20,716 nucleotides of DNA from Chrysophaeum taylorii (lineage: Eukaryota; Sar; Pelagophyceae; Pelagomonadales; Pelagomonadaceae): contig JAQMWT010000655.1 of NCBI GenBank assembly GCA_029834535.1, positions 1 to 20,716 of the forward strand, given 5' to 3'. Both the position numbers and the translations under genes were made by a program. Numbering within the stretch: the stretch's first letter is position 1; each line of letters begins with the position of its first letter. Shown here piece by piece: positions 1 to 9,499 of this stretch. The notes below the pieces were generated by a model that saw only the letters and a list, made by a program, of their open reading frames with translations, ran no database searches and was not told the origin of the DNA.

Positions 1-440
1 TCCACAACAGTAGCCCTGGAAGCAATCACTATATCCCCGTAATAGTGCATCGTTGAGAGATGGAGATTAGGCAACTCGTATATGATCTTCATACGATGCA
101 GAGTGCGGTGGCGTCATCTCCATGAAAGAATGAGGGCCTTAAAAGCTCAAGTACACTTTTTTTTTATTTAGGAGCCTTGGACAAGGATCGTCCATATAAC
201 CGCTCGGAATTGAAATGGACCTCCCGTTGATTATGTTGTGATTTGTGCATGGGAGATGTCAGTTCCACTATATCAGTGTAAATATCTTGCACGTTCAGTG
301 TCCGATGCTCGATGTAGATATGTAGGAACTTGGGTAGTGATGGAAACTTCGATGGAATTAACCAAAACGTCTCGTAGCACGTGTGCGTAGAGTTTCGTCG
401 CTCTCAACAAGAACTTTAACGTTCATGTTGATTTGCAAGT
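1..440 (-). pseudogene. Copia Y: decayed stretch downstream of protease (expected pre-integrase/integrase position)
   Basis: Read on the minus strand, this lies just downstream of the Y protease, where a copia element carries its GAG-pre-integrase and integrase domains. No frame stays open for long and I cannot find a clean zinc-binding HHCC motif, only short scraps in different frames. The identity therefore rests on position, not on sequence motifs. The element continues beyond the left edge of the window. Confidence 0.35.
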
Positions 441-561
441 CATTGGAAGCGCAAGCCAAGAAGGCAGGAGTGGACATCCCGGAACAAAGTAGAGTTACAG
501 TAGGTGTTCGTGAACGTGGAGACGTAGTTACCGTATGGAGTAAGCGTGTAGTAACCTTGCG

Positions 562-1337
562 TCATACAGGAGGTGAGAAATGTTTGCGTATGTAAGGCAA
601 CTGCGAATGCATGGACTCCAAGATGGTTTTGAGCCACGGGACGTAAATTACACGTTCCAGGAGGTTGGAGTATAGCTTAAGCATTTCGCGTTGTTCGTTA
701 AAAGCACTTAGTCTGAACTGTAAGGAGCGAAGTTCCATTTTCCGAGCTTTCGCTTGTTGGAGCGAATAAATGGGGAGAGTAGGCAATAAGTTGTTTAATC
801 TAAACAAGGTAATCTTGACATTGTCGTCAATTTTACTCTGGATAGATGATTGTCCTTTAAACTCAACCCCAGAAAGATGTATACCCGGCTATCTTCTCCC
901 CATTGAGTCATGCTGATGATGTGCAGATCGGGATCGTTATGGTCGTTTTGCTTGGGTAAGAGAAGCGCAACATCTAGCTCTACATATCCCACGTTAGGAT
1001 GCTTTGGGAGAGCGGGGATGACGGTTCTTATTATCATGGCATGAGTGATACTTTGAGTATCAGTAGCAGTCTGGATAGCGGGTGACAAGGACTCGGGTAG
1101 TTTAACGATATGTATTGGATCAGCGTAACGTTTAAAGTTAATCACATGTTGAGAGGCACACGTGTCAGCATATCCTGGCGTAGTCATTAGCGGTAAATTG
1201 TACTCATTGTACAATTTAAGCATCGTTGCATAACAGGCATGTGTAGAGCTTTGACCAAACACGTACTGTGTCATGAAACTTTGCGTTTGTTCGGAAGGTA
1301 CCACGACAAGTGCAAAACCATTATTTAATTTCGGGAG
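562..1337 (-). pseudogene. Copia Y protease region (Ty1/copia pol, broken)
   Basis: On the minus strand 1304-795 encodes 169 residues with the copia aspartic protease core ADTCASQHVI at about residues 46-55. The family normally has Asp-Thr/Ser-Gly there; here codon 1160-1158 is TGT, so the glycine is a cysteine. After a frameshift near 800, 807-562 continues with RVIYVPWLKTILES, which matches the stretch between copia protease and pre-integrase (usually a V-LYVP-L form). It is preceded in the same frame by a TAG at 1338-1340 that separates it from gag. The altered active site, frameshift and stops mark a dead copy. The retropepsin assignment is good; exact domain limits are uncertain. Confidence 0.7.
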
Positions 1338-1340
1338 CTA

Positions 1341-3301
1341 CAAAGGGGGATCTGTACCATCCTCATTCTCTTCATTAGGTTGGTTATTGGGTCGCTCGGA
1401 GTGCAAAGGAGTTTGCCGAGCTTGACGACGAACGATGGCACTCTGTGCTTTAGCATTTATGTGCTGCAGTGGCGGCTGAGGAATGTTATCGATTTCATCA
1501 TCTTTGATAGATAGAAAAGTATGAAACATCTTTTCTCTTTCAGCAGTCCCCCTCTGCTCCGCATCACTGGGGGACGCTGCAGGAGCAGAAGTTTCAGCTT
1601 GACACTTTTATTCGATAACATGAGATTCGTTATCGGCTTCTAAGAAGTTCGATATGGTGCTGGACATTGTATCAACTCGTTATAAGTATAGATGAACTTG
1701 AGTAGCTTCGTCAGGATCTAGAGACTGTGTCGAAGCTTGGGAAGCGGTTGTCCAAAGGGTACTCAGTAAGCTCTTCATTTCCTCCTGTACCATTTTAGAG
1801 TCGGTAGAATGATTAGGATTCGCTTCCTGTAATTTACCAAACAGGTGGCGAAGACGGTCAACTTGATAAGTAGCCCTGTCCATAAGTGACATATTGGAGC
1901 GTGAGTTGCGGTTAGAGGACTGTGAGTGGACAGGACGATCGAAACTGGTGCCTTTGGCATTATAATTTGAAGGTGGACGATAGTTGGACGTATCGCGAGG
2001 TGAAATTGTCGATACTTTATCTTTTGCATTACGAAGCTTACGAGCGTTAAAACCAGACTGTCCAGCAACAGTAGCTAACAATGAGTAAGCATTGTTTAGG
2101 GAACCATGAAATTGATGAATAGTATCCATCAATAATAGCTTCGGTGGCTTGGTAGCGGTAGTCCCAGGGATAAATGGAATCCATTATGCGGGTTTATCCA
2201 AGCGTCGGTTAGATGAAAACATTGTCTCATTATATATCTTTAACAAGAACTCCAATAACGGACGAACATCATTGGGATCAACTAGCTTTAAAACTTCAGG
2301 ATCGTGAGTCGAGTTGTTCCCTGAGCGTGTCTCGTGGAGTTTGCACCACTCCAATAGAGACTGAGAATAGCGTTCGTGATCAGAGGGATTCGGATATAGA
2401 CGATAGATTTCCTCGTGAGCTTCAAGTGCGATTATGGAATCATTAAATTGAATTGATGTTTCGTCTTGGTTTAATTGATTTGCCTGAGTTTGGAAAGCAA
2501 GGAGTTGTTCAACAAATACATGAGCATACCAATTAACATTTAAGGACATTCGATTAAACTGAGATTTAAGTTCAGTGACATCTGTACATGACACTGTCTC
2601 ATAGTAGTGGTAAGCTAAAAGCATTAGTGCACGTAATTTATTAGGGTGTGCAGTAAACGCATAAATCGTCTTTGACTGCGGCCACATGGCGAGGGCAGGG
2701 CGTTCTTGAGATTCCAGGTTGAAGAACGAGTACAGGAAACCGGCGTAAGTTTCGCAATGTTTAATCCAATCGGCATTAGAGAAACCTGTGAAGGATATGT
2801 TGGTTAGAGATGAATCATACACAGTTGATTTAGGGAATCGGGTATCTAATAAAGTGAGGACACGCTTGACATCCTCATTTAATTCGGGTCGGACAAGATT
2901 ATATGACTCTTAATAGAAAAGTCGTTCGAGATTATTTCGTGCATCAACTGATAGTTGATGGGAAGAGTTAACGTGCCAAGTCTTGAGATGATCAGGCAGG
3001 GCATCTTTATTGGGTAACTGCAATTCATTAATCTTTTCAGCTTTCCATAGAGCGAAAATGATATCAATTCGCGTTCGAGAAGTTGGTCATATTCTCGGGT
3101 GTTTCGTGTATATGAGTCATAAGAACCATATAAGAACAACGCATCCACATATGGGCTTGACATATGCCTGCGAAGCATCTCAATTTGTAAGCTCACCTTG
3201 GTCGAATTGTCTTGGAAGCGTAATCCAGCGTTGAGTTTATCAACGAGGATTTGTTCCTGCTTATAAATATCCGTGGTGGATATTGGTTTTGGTTTTGACA
3301 T
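1341..3301 (-). pseudogene. Copia Y gag (broken)
   Basis: The first ATG after the leader is at 3301 (MSKPKPISTT). The frame shifts once near 3020-3050, then one frame runs leftward to the protease. Within gag it is interrupted only by TAA at 2910-2912, 2184-2186, 1680-1682 and 1608-1610, and it ends at the TAG 1338-1340. The product would be about 650 residues: a helical N-terminal part, a basic Ser/Asn/Arg-rich stretch near 1900-2030, then an acidic Pro/Gln-rich tail. I see no CCHC zinc knuckle, unlike the Z gag. Gag would form the virus-like particle that packages element RNA. The assignment comes from position between leader and protease; the sequence alone is not diagnostic. Confidence 0.65.
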
Positions 3302-3770
3302 AGTCGTGACCTATTGGAAATAGGTTATAGGAAGGATAAAACAAGTTGACATGTTTGAATGAAGGGTTTCTAACATGCAGAGGAATATGTACAGTTCGCT
3401 ATTTTAAGCGTGGGCATATATACAAGACCAAACAAATCATTATGCCATTTAAGCATGATGCTTTGAGACTGAAGAATGGATTAATTCTCGAGCAGTCAGT
3501 CTTTTGTTGGGGAATGAAAGGAAAAACCCGTACAAGTTTCCGCGGCTTGCGTAGGAAAAAATTTTAATTTTATTGGCTATGCGAGTGCATAAGACCAGTG
3601 GCCGACCCAACTCGGTCACAAACCAAATTAACTGGTGGTCAAATACCGTCACACAACAAATATGTACAGTAGACCACCGCCAAACACATTGTCGCATTGT
3701 ACTCGTAATCAGGCGTAAACTGATCACTCCATTATACGCACAACGCAGTTGGGCTGACACACCTACGCAT
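3302..3770 (-). other. Copia Y untranslated leader
   Basis: About 470 bases lie between the primer-binding site and the gag ATG. They hold a T/A-rich stretch (3558-3570) but no convincing coding frame; the open frame over 3449-3961 on the minus strand crosses the LTR boundary and is not credible. In LTR retrotransposons this segment normally carries dimerisation and packaging signals, which I cannot identify here. Confidence 0.55.
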
Positions 3771-3784
3771 CTGGGCCCATAGCC
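3771..3784 (-). promoter_or_regulatory. Primer-binding site, copia-type half initiator-tRNA
   Basis: On the minus strand the bases directly after the LTR-terminal CA read GGCTATGGGCCCAG. From memory, Drosophila copia has GGTTATGGGCCCAG at the same place, complementary to the anticodon arm of initiator tRNA-Met (a cleaved half tRNA) rather than to its 3' end. Here 13 of 14 bases match that form. The site fixes the inner LTR edge and the transcription direction (leftward). Confidence 0.75.
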
Positions 3785-4205
3785 TGGAGAGATTTGACCC
3801 TCTCCGGGTACATGGTAGAGACTGCGTGCAGTCTTAGGCGTGTACAGACCATTCCGCTTGTCACATGCTACTACACAAGGTAGGGATTTAGGCCCTAACT
3901 CCTTAAGGACATTAGGTCCCATAGAAGCGTTCACACTGACAATGAGGAATGAAGCCTCCATTAATTAAACAGAAAGCCCCATACCCGACGGTACGCACTT
4001 GGAGGTCTACTCCTTGTTGGAAGTGAACTGCAGATCTAACTCTTCATAATCGGAAAGTCATAATGGCGGAAGGGTAAGGAAGGAAAGAGGGAAAGCCGTA
4101 TTGCGGAGAGAAAACCCTCTTGTGGAGATAGGCGTGAAAGGAGTGAGATGTTCCAGTGTCGTGCACATAATAGTGTAGCTCTCTGGACTCCCGATCCCGA
4201 TCACA
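3785..4205 (-). repeat. Copia Y 5' LTR
   Basis: Read on the minus strand, this 421-bp segment starts TGTGATCGGG at 4205 and ends CTCTCCA at 3785, the TG...CA form of LTRs. It is clearly homologous over its length to the plus-strand segment 19977-20416 (roughly 80-85% by eye), so X and Y belong to one family. Conserved hairpins lie at 3819-3834 and 3980-3995. Promoter and polyadenylation signals should be here, but I could not place them. The TG edge at 4205 is an estimate within a few bases. Confidence 0.8.
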
Positions 4206-4221
4206 CTACCGCTATTGCTGA

Positions 4222-4589
4222 TTCCCATGCGATCATCCACCTAACTCGCGCTCAAGATCTGGCACTGTTGGTCCGGACGAATATAAGATCCAAGCCAAGG
4301 ATATCAAGATTGATGAATATGAGTTGACCTGCCTAAAATGCCTTTCAGATGCTGACGGCGAGGCGTACATCTCCGCAATTTCCAATGAGATTTTTGATAT
4401 TGTCGAATTTGGCTGCTTCAAGTTATCGCTGCCCATGGCCAAATCCAAGCCCATCGATACCCGGCTGATATTACGTATAAAGACCAACGCCGCCGGCGAA
4501 TACATCAAGCAGAAAGCGCGATTGGTCCTGAGGGGATTTTTAGCTTCACTTGGCACTGACTTCTTTAACACATGCATACCCGTTCTCTA
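4222..4589 (+). pseudogene. Copia X reverse transcriptase, N-terminal part
   Basis: The frame is open from a TGA near 4219 up to the block junction. It encodes the start of a copia RT: an EAY-SAISNEI helix (the family has a W/A..A...E form), the KPIDTRLILRIKTNAAGEY strand pair, and KQKARLVLRGF followed by DFFNT, matching the universal YKARLVAKGF...DY..T block. It breaks off at 4589 and the remainder of the same RT begins near 15717 in a compatible phase. The upstream gag, protease and integrase of X are absent, because the Y LTR abuts it at about 4205-4220. Non-functional. Confidence 0.8.
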
Positions 4590-4635
4590 CAGAAATAAGG
4601 TTGGCCAAATAATGAAATTGGCCAAATAATCAGGG
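4588..4635 (+). repeat. Left terminal inverted repeat of the 11.1-kb block
   Basis: TA at 4588-4589 is followed by CAGAA, an 18-base extra segment (4595-4612), then 23 bases to 4635. Without the 18-base segment, the remaining 28 bases match the reverse complement of 15677-15704 perfectly. The extra segment itself contains TTGGCCAAATAA, so it looks like a local duplication of the TIR interior. The TA plus CAG start resembles Tc1/mariner-type ends, but no matching transposase is visible. Confidence 0.65.
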
Positions 4636-4640
4636 CAGGA

Positions 4641-4910
4641 TATTTGGAGGATTTTCAAATAATCCTGTTGATGGAATCAACAGCTACGAATCGAATAATC
4701 CGTCCGTCCGTCCGTCCGTCCGACCGGTATAGAAAAATTCAATACTCATGTTGGGTTGAAGCTTAAATAAATTAAATAGTCATGTTGGGTTGAAGCACTA
4801 GCATATCTTGCGTGCTTGCCCCGGAGAAATGATGGCGACGCCTCCTGGGACGAGCCGCGGCGTCTCGTGCCTAAAGAGCGCCGCGACACCGAGGGGCGCG
4901 CGCGGCTTGA
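4641..4910. repeat. Simple-sequence stretch: (CCGT)n and a short duplication
   Basis: A (CCGT)n tract lies at about 4697-4723. A 16-base segment, CATGTTGGGTTGAAGC, occurs at 4747-4762 and again at 4781-4796. From about 4815 the base composition turns GC-rich and merges with the tandem repeat that follows. I see no gene. Confidence 0.6.
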
Positions 4911-5455
4911 CAGCGTCGTGCTACCGCGCCGCCGCAGCACTATTGAAAGCTACCGCGTGGCCGCAACACTCTTGAAATGGAACGTTCCACCGTGTCCAAT
5001 GAAGCTTGAAACCGTTCAACGGTCCAAAAAATGCAACAATGCCGCGAAGAACTCGTCGTGACGCCTCACAAAGTACAGCCGATGGAAAGCGCCGAAGAAA
5101 TGATGCCGACCCCCCAGGCGACCGTCCGTCTGTCCATCCGTCCGTCCGTCCGACACCCTCGTGCTACCGCGCCGCCGCAACACTATTGAAAGCTACCGCG
5201 CGGCCGCAACACTCTTGAAATGGAACGTTCCACCGTGTTCAATGAAGCTTGAAACCGTTCAACGGTCCAAAAATTGCAACAATGCCGCGAAGAACTCGTC
5301 GTGACGCCTCACAAAGTACAACCGATGGAAAGCGCCGAAGAAATGATGCCGACCCCCCCCCAGGCGACCGTCCGTCCGTCCGTCCGTCCGTCCCTCCGAC
5401 AGCGTCGTGCTACCGCGCGGCCGCAACACTCTTGAATTGGAACGTTCCACCGTCC
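4911..5455. repeat. 243-bp tandem repeat with (CCGT)n tracts
   Basis: The motif CGTGCTACCGCG recurs at about 4917, 5160 and 5406, giving two full units of ~243-246 bp and a partial third. Each unit holds a near-duplicate ~30-base stretch (CTACCGCG..CCGCAACACT), a GGAACGTTCCACCG segment, and a (CCGT)n tract (about 5123-5150 and 5367-5397) of different length in each copy. Open frames across it repeat with the unit and are by-products of the repeat. It is likely a minisatellite or part of an unidentified element. Confidence 0.8.
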
Positions 5456-5473
5456 GTGCACTATTGTCGGTGT

Positions 5474-5632
5474 ATGAAATGGAACCCCCAGGCATATCCG
5501 ACAATGGTGTACGGCTACAATCCCGACAAGACGTACTGGGCCCTCAAAGCCGAAAAAGAGCCCACCATCCACGCCCTTCTCGAGCACGCCGGAATCTTCC
5601 TCGAAAAAACCAACATCCAGCTCATCTCCTAA
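5474..5632 (+). CDS. Orphan 52-codon frame, unknown
   Basis: From the ATG at 5474 the frame runs 52 codons to TAA. Codon choice is strongly C-ending at third positions and composition is protein-like (Tyr, Trp, Lys, Glu, Leu), unlike the repeat before it. Recognisable pieces are YGYNPDKTYWALKAEK and EPTIHALLEHAGIFLEK, a mixed amphipathic pattern. I do not recognise the family. The same frame is open upstream through the satellite, so the true start is unclear. It could be a terminal exon captured by a transposon, or part of an unrecognised element. The C-rich sequence after the stop resembles a 3' untranslated region. Confidence 0.35.
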   Translation: MKWNPQAYPTMVYGYNPDKTYWALKAEKEPTIHALLEHAGIFLEKTNIQLIS

Positions 5633-6086
5633 CCACCATCATCCCCCATCAATGCCCCTCTCGAACACAAACCTTCTTCCGACACCTTCGCAAAACCCTC
5701 ATCGCATTCATTACAACCCCCAGCATTTGCCCTACGTCACGTCATTCGCAACGCAATTATTAAACGGATAGCAACCATCAACAGCCCCAGCGTTAGCCCT
5801 TCTTAATCGGACCTGTGACAACTGGAATGGGGCGTTAGACTAGCGATAAGGGAATGACGTTGGGATAATAGATACGTGGTGCAGGGGTAAGTGTCATAGC
5901 TTCCTCACACAGGTGCTGGAAAAGAAAGAAAAGGAAAAAGGGGTAAGTGAGGTCCTCACCCGGGTGCTGGAAAAGAAAAAGGAAGAAGGGAAAAGGGGTA
6001 AGTGAGACGCTCACAGAGGAGAAGCTTTGAGGAAGACGTCAATAGGGGCATTGTGGCAGAAAGAAACAGGAGAGATCAGGGCGAAG
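5633..6086. repeat. Spacer with purine-rich ~60-bp direct repeats
   Basis: No gene is visible. Between about 5885 and 6015 there are two to three imperfect direct repeats of ~60 bases, each containing GGTGCTGGAAAAGAAA, a purine-rich run and GGGGTAAGTGAG. Small dyads (such as GTGAG...CTCAC) lie between them. It abuts the 3' end of copia Z pol, where a Z 3' LTR would be expected, but there is no second LTR copy in the window to compare, so I do not call one. Confidence 0.5.
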
Positions 6087-6665
6087 TCACGAGGTGAGGT
6101 AACGAGCACGATGCCGGAGGAAGGAAGGAGCTTCCGTACTGCGGGTGAAAATATCGCTAAGGTTGTCAAGACAAGTAATGTGTTGGAGATCAATGATGTG
6201 GTTGCGATGATATTCGGCGGTGCTGTAAAAGCGAATATCAATATGGCGGGTGCGCCGCGTGAGACATTGGAGACGGACTTGGGTGACGGTGGTGCTATTA
6301 TCGACATCCATTGGGACTGTGTGACGAGGGATGTCAAAGTCATCAAAAAGTTTGAGAAGCCAAGAGAGCTCAGTAGTAGCGGCGTAAAGAGCGAGCAATT
6401 CAGCTTCAAAAGAAGAGCGGGCGAGGAGGTACTGCGAGCGGGAGCAGTAGGCTATCATATAGCCAGCAAGGAGAAAACAAAAACCAGTAGTGGAGTGGCG
6501 GTCATCAGGGTCGTCGGCCCAGCTGGAGTCGGAATAACCACAGAGACGAAGGGTAGAATCGCGACCAAGAATAAGGGCAAGATCCTGAGAACCGTTGAGA
6601 TAACGCAGAGTGTGGGATAAAGCGTGCCAGCTGGGGTTTACCAGGATTGTGTGAAAAACGCGCAC
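6087..6665 (-). pseudogene. Copia Z RNase H domain
   Basis: This minus-strand frame carries the copia-type RNase H1: CGYSDSSWADD with the first Asp, RHSTTGFCFLLAG, SSFEAELLALYAATTELSWL with the conserved Glu, DNSTTV, and RTRHIDIRFYSTAEY followed by DIFTRS, the usual end of copia pol. The catalytic positions look intact. It is separated from the RT by a +1/-1 shift at about 6630-6660, just after the RT connection region. It would degrade the RNA strand of RNA:DNA hybrids during reverse transcription. Confidence 0.85.
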
Positions 6666-7825
6666 ACTGATTGACGGACCAAGTGATATCAGGGCGAGTC
6701 ATGATGGAGATGAAGAGGACACAGCCAACAATACGGCGAAAAGGGATGCGTGCCATGAAGATGTGATCTGGAGAACCAGGAGCCGGACAATCAGCCGCAG
6801 AAAGATGAAGACCCTTGGGAGCGGGAGTGAGTTCGGGTTTACTGTTGATGAAGCGATGTTCGGTAAGGATTTCACGGATAGCATGGGATTGGTCAAGAGT
6901 GAGCGTGCGTCGAGGGCGGTCACGCGTAATGCGAAGACCAACGTAAGTGGTGAGATCAAGCTCGCTGACGTCAGTGAAGGTTCGGAAACGTATGAAGAAG
7001 GCTTGGTAATGGCCAAGGCAATGACGAGGGTGCGCCACAAGAAGATCATCAACGACAAGAACGAGACGTAGGACAACGGTATAATTAAGCACGAGCTTGT
7101 AATTGCAAGTGTCACCAGATCCGCGGACGAAGCCACAATCATTGACAAGGAAGCGTTCCAAATAAAGGCACCAATTACGACAAGCTTGTTTGCAACCATA
7201 CCAAGAGCGACGGAGCTTGCAAACGATCTTGGAACCATCGGTGGGTTGGCGAGGAGCATAGCCTTCGGGTGGCCAGACATAGATGTCTTCGTCAATGGGA
7301 GCTTGGATAAAAGCGGAGCTGACGTCCAACTTGTGCAAATCCCAGTCATGAACAGCGACAAAGGCTAGAAAGACACGTATTGTGACGATGTTAGCAACCG
7401 GCGAGTAGGTGTCGTGATAATCAATGCCGTGAACCTGAGTGTAACCGCGGACAACGAGGCGAGCCTTGTACGACTTGAAGCGGCCAGAGTCATACTTCTT
7501 GCGGAGGATCCACTTGAGGGTACAGATGTTGCCAGAAAAAGTCGAAGGAACGCGAACAACATCCCAGCAACCAAGCTGACCGAGGGAATGATATTCCTTG
7601 GCTATGGCTTGCAACCAGCCAGGACGCTCAGGATTTGTCGGAGCTAAAGCTTCGCGTAAATGGGTGGAAGTAATGGCGGAGTCGTCAATGTATGAATACT
7701 GAGAGGTTTCTTCGGAAGCAGAGTAATAAACATGTGCATGGGGATCAACAAGGGTGTGAGCTAGACAAAGGGGAAGGACGACATAATGAACTAACAAACG
7801 AAAGCTAGAATAAGAGACATACAGA

Positions 7826-7905
7826 GAGTGACAGGAGGAAACAGAATCGACATAGGAAACAGAATCGACATTGTGACAGGAGGAAACAGAATCGACATTG
7901 CGTTG
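7826..7905 (-). repeat. Short tandem repeat in the Z integrase-RT linker
   Basis: The unit GGAAACAGAATCGACAT occurs three times, with GTGACAGGA before two of them, giving repeated Asn/Tyr-Val-Asp-Ser-Val residues in the linker between integrase and RT. This poorly conserved linker tolerates length change. It looks like replication slippage. Confidence 0.7.
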
Positions 7906-9107
7906 TGGACAAACGCCAGAATGAAAGTTCGATGATTGAGAGTTTGGTAATGCGCGTTGGTCGACTTTGCGCGGTCGGCCCCGATTGGCTCGACGCAATG
8001 GTGCACGTTTCGTATTGTCCGTTGACGGTTGTGGTATTGTTGCTGGGGTGATCAGTCCCGATAAGGCCGGCTCCTGAGCATAAAAAACAGGAGACAAGGG
8101 AGCAACAGCGGAAGATAAACGAGGGTCATAATAAAATAAGTCAGGAAAACGAGAATCCACAAGAGGCGGAGGAAGGGGTTGAGAGGACAGAGACTTACGC
8201 ATAGCAAAATTTTCGTCAAAAACAACGTCAATCGAAGTGTGGATGACGGGACCAGTGGCGCGTTGAAGCAATATGCGATATCCAGGGCCGGCAGAGGGAT
8301 ACCCAATGAAGATACCTGTTAGAGCTTTGGTAGGCCATTTGGCGCCAGTAAGAATTGCAGCAGGACAGCCCCAAACACGAAGAAAATCGACACGGGGGAG
8401 AGTTTCATGTAGCATTTCATATGGCGTCATGTAACCAGGGTTAGAGGCGTTAGGCATGCGCTCAGAGATGAAGTCAGCCGTTTCCATGGCCCAATGCCGA
8501 AAATCAGGTGGACAGTGCGCATGCACCAAAAGAGTGCGAGGAATATCAGCAGTTGCACGATGAGAGCGTTCCACAACACCAGAAAAAGCGTGCGCCTGTG
8601 AAGTTTTGGACTGAGCTGCAGGAGCGCGTTTGAGAGCGATGTTGTTGCCCAGACATAAGGTTTCGAATTGGCCCATAAGAGAGCGGTCACGATCGGTGTA
8701 GATGAGGGTAATACGATATCCAAATGGGCGAACCACGGTAGACAGAAAAAGTTCGAGTTGACGAGCGTTCGTAAGTGCATCGTGTCGTGGAGCAAAGTAA
8801 CGTGTGCGGCGGCGCGTATGATCATCGACAAAGGTAAGGATGGCTCGGTCTTGATAAATGAAGGAAGGGACGCCGGTGAACATGAGATCGGCGTGGATAA
8901 TAGGATAGGGCGCAACGGCACGTGGACGAGACAAAGGCTCGGAGGCAGGAAGCGAGGTGGAAGTGGAGGCATGTGCTTTACGTTGGCCAACATGCGCAGC
9001 ATGCATTTTACCTAGAGCACAAGCAGGACAAAAAGAAAGAGACGCGGAGCTCGGAAAAAGCGGTGCGCCAACAGCGAGAGAAGACAAACGTCGGATATAA
9101 GAGGGAC

Positions 9108-9192
9108 TATAGTGACCAAGCTACTGCCGGCCCAGCCTGGCTCCCATGCCCGGGAGAGGTCCGAAGTTAGTTAGTTAGTTATAGTGACCAAG
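9108..9192 (+). mobile_element. (GTTA)n-tailed retroposed fragment (family A, copy 1) with target duplication
   Basis: The 60 bases at 9121-9180 match the 3' end of the longer copies at 13427-13738 and 17021-17237 (CCTGGCTCCCATGC.CGGGAGAGGT.. then GAAG and a TTAG/GTTA tail). They are bordered by a perfect repeat, TATAGTGACCAAG, at 9108-9120 and 9180-9192. A severely 5'-truncated insert with a short tandem tail and a ~12-13 bp duplication is the signature of target-primed reverse transcription by a non-LTR element. It splits the Z pre-integrase coding sequence. The parent element is not in the window. Confidence 0.85.
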
Positions 9193-9499
9193 ACGAGCAT
9201 ACCAAAGGTCGAAGGTAAGTTGAGTGCGTTGAGACACAACGGGAAACGCACAAGGGTCATGTACGCGAGGGCAAGAAGAAAATGCCACAAAAGGTGAAAC
9301 GAAGTCCGCGTAGGGCGCAGCGGTCGTATTGCCGATCCAACAGACGATCAAAAGAAGACCACAGCGACGAAGCAGGGGAATAACGTGATGCGTTTGACGG
9401 TGACGTAAAATTCGTTGCGGATGAGTAGGGCCAACATCATGAATCGTATGACAATCGTAACCAACTTGCTCAAGGGCATGATCCGAAAGAATCCGTTTG

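Noticed and set aside
795..3301. Ciliate-like genetic code (TAA/TAG = Gln)
   Set aside because: The 860-codon Z frame and the L frames contain no internal TAA/TAG, and frameshifts are also present in X and Y; decay is simpler.
5760..6015. 3' LTR of copia Z
   Set aside because: No matching 5' LTR in the window and no convincing polypurine tract; the repeats there are short purine-rich direct repeats.
6027..6620. Plus-strand open frame of ~197 codons
   Set aside because: It is antisense to the copia Z RNase H, whose motifs are clear; the plus-strand frame is a shadow.
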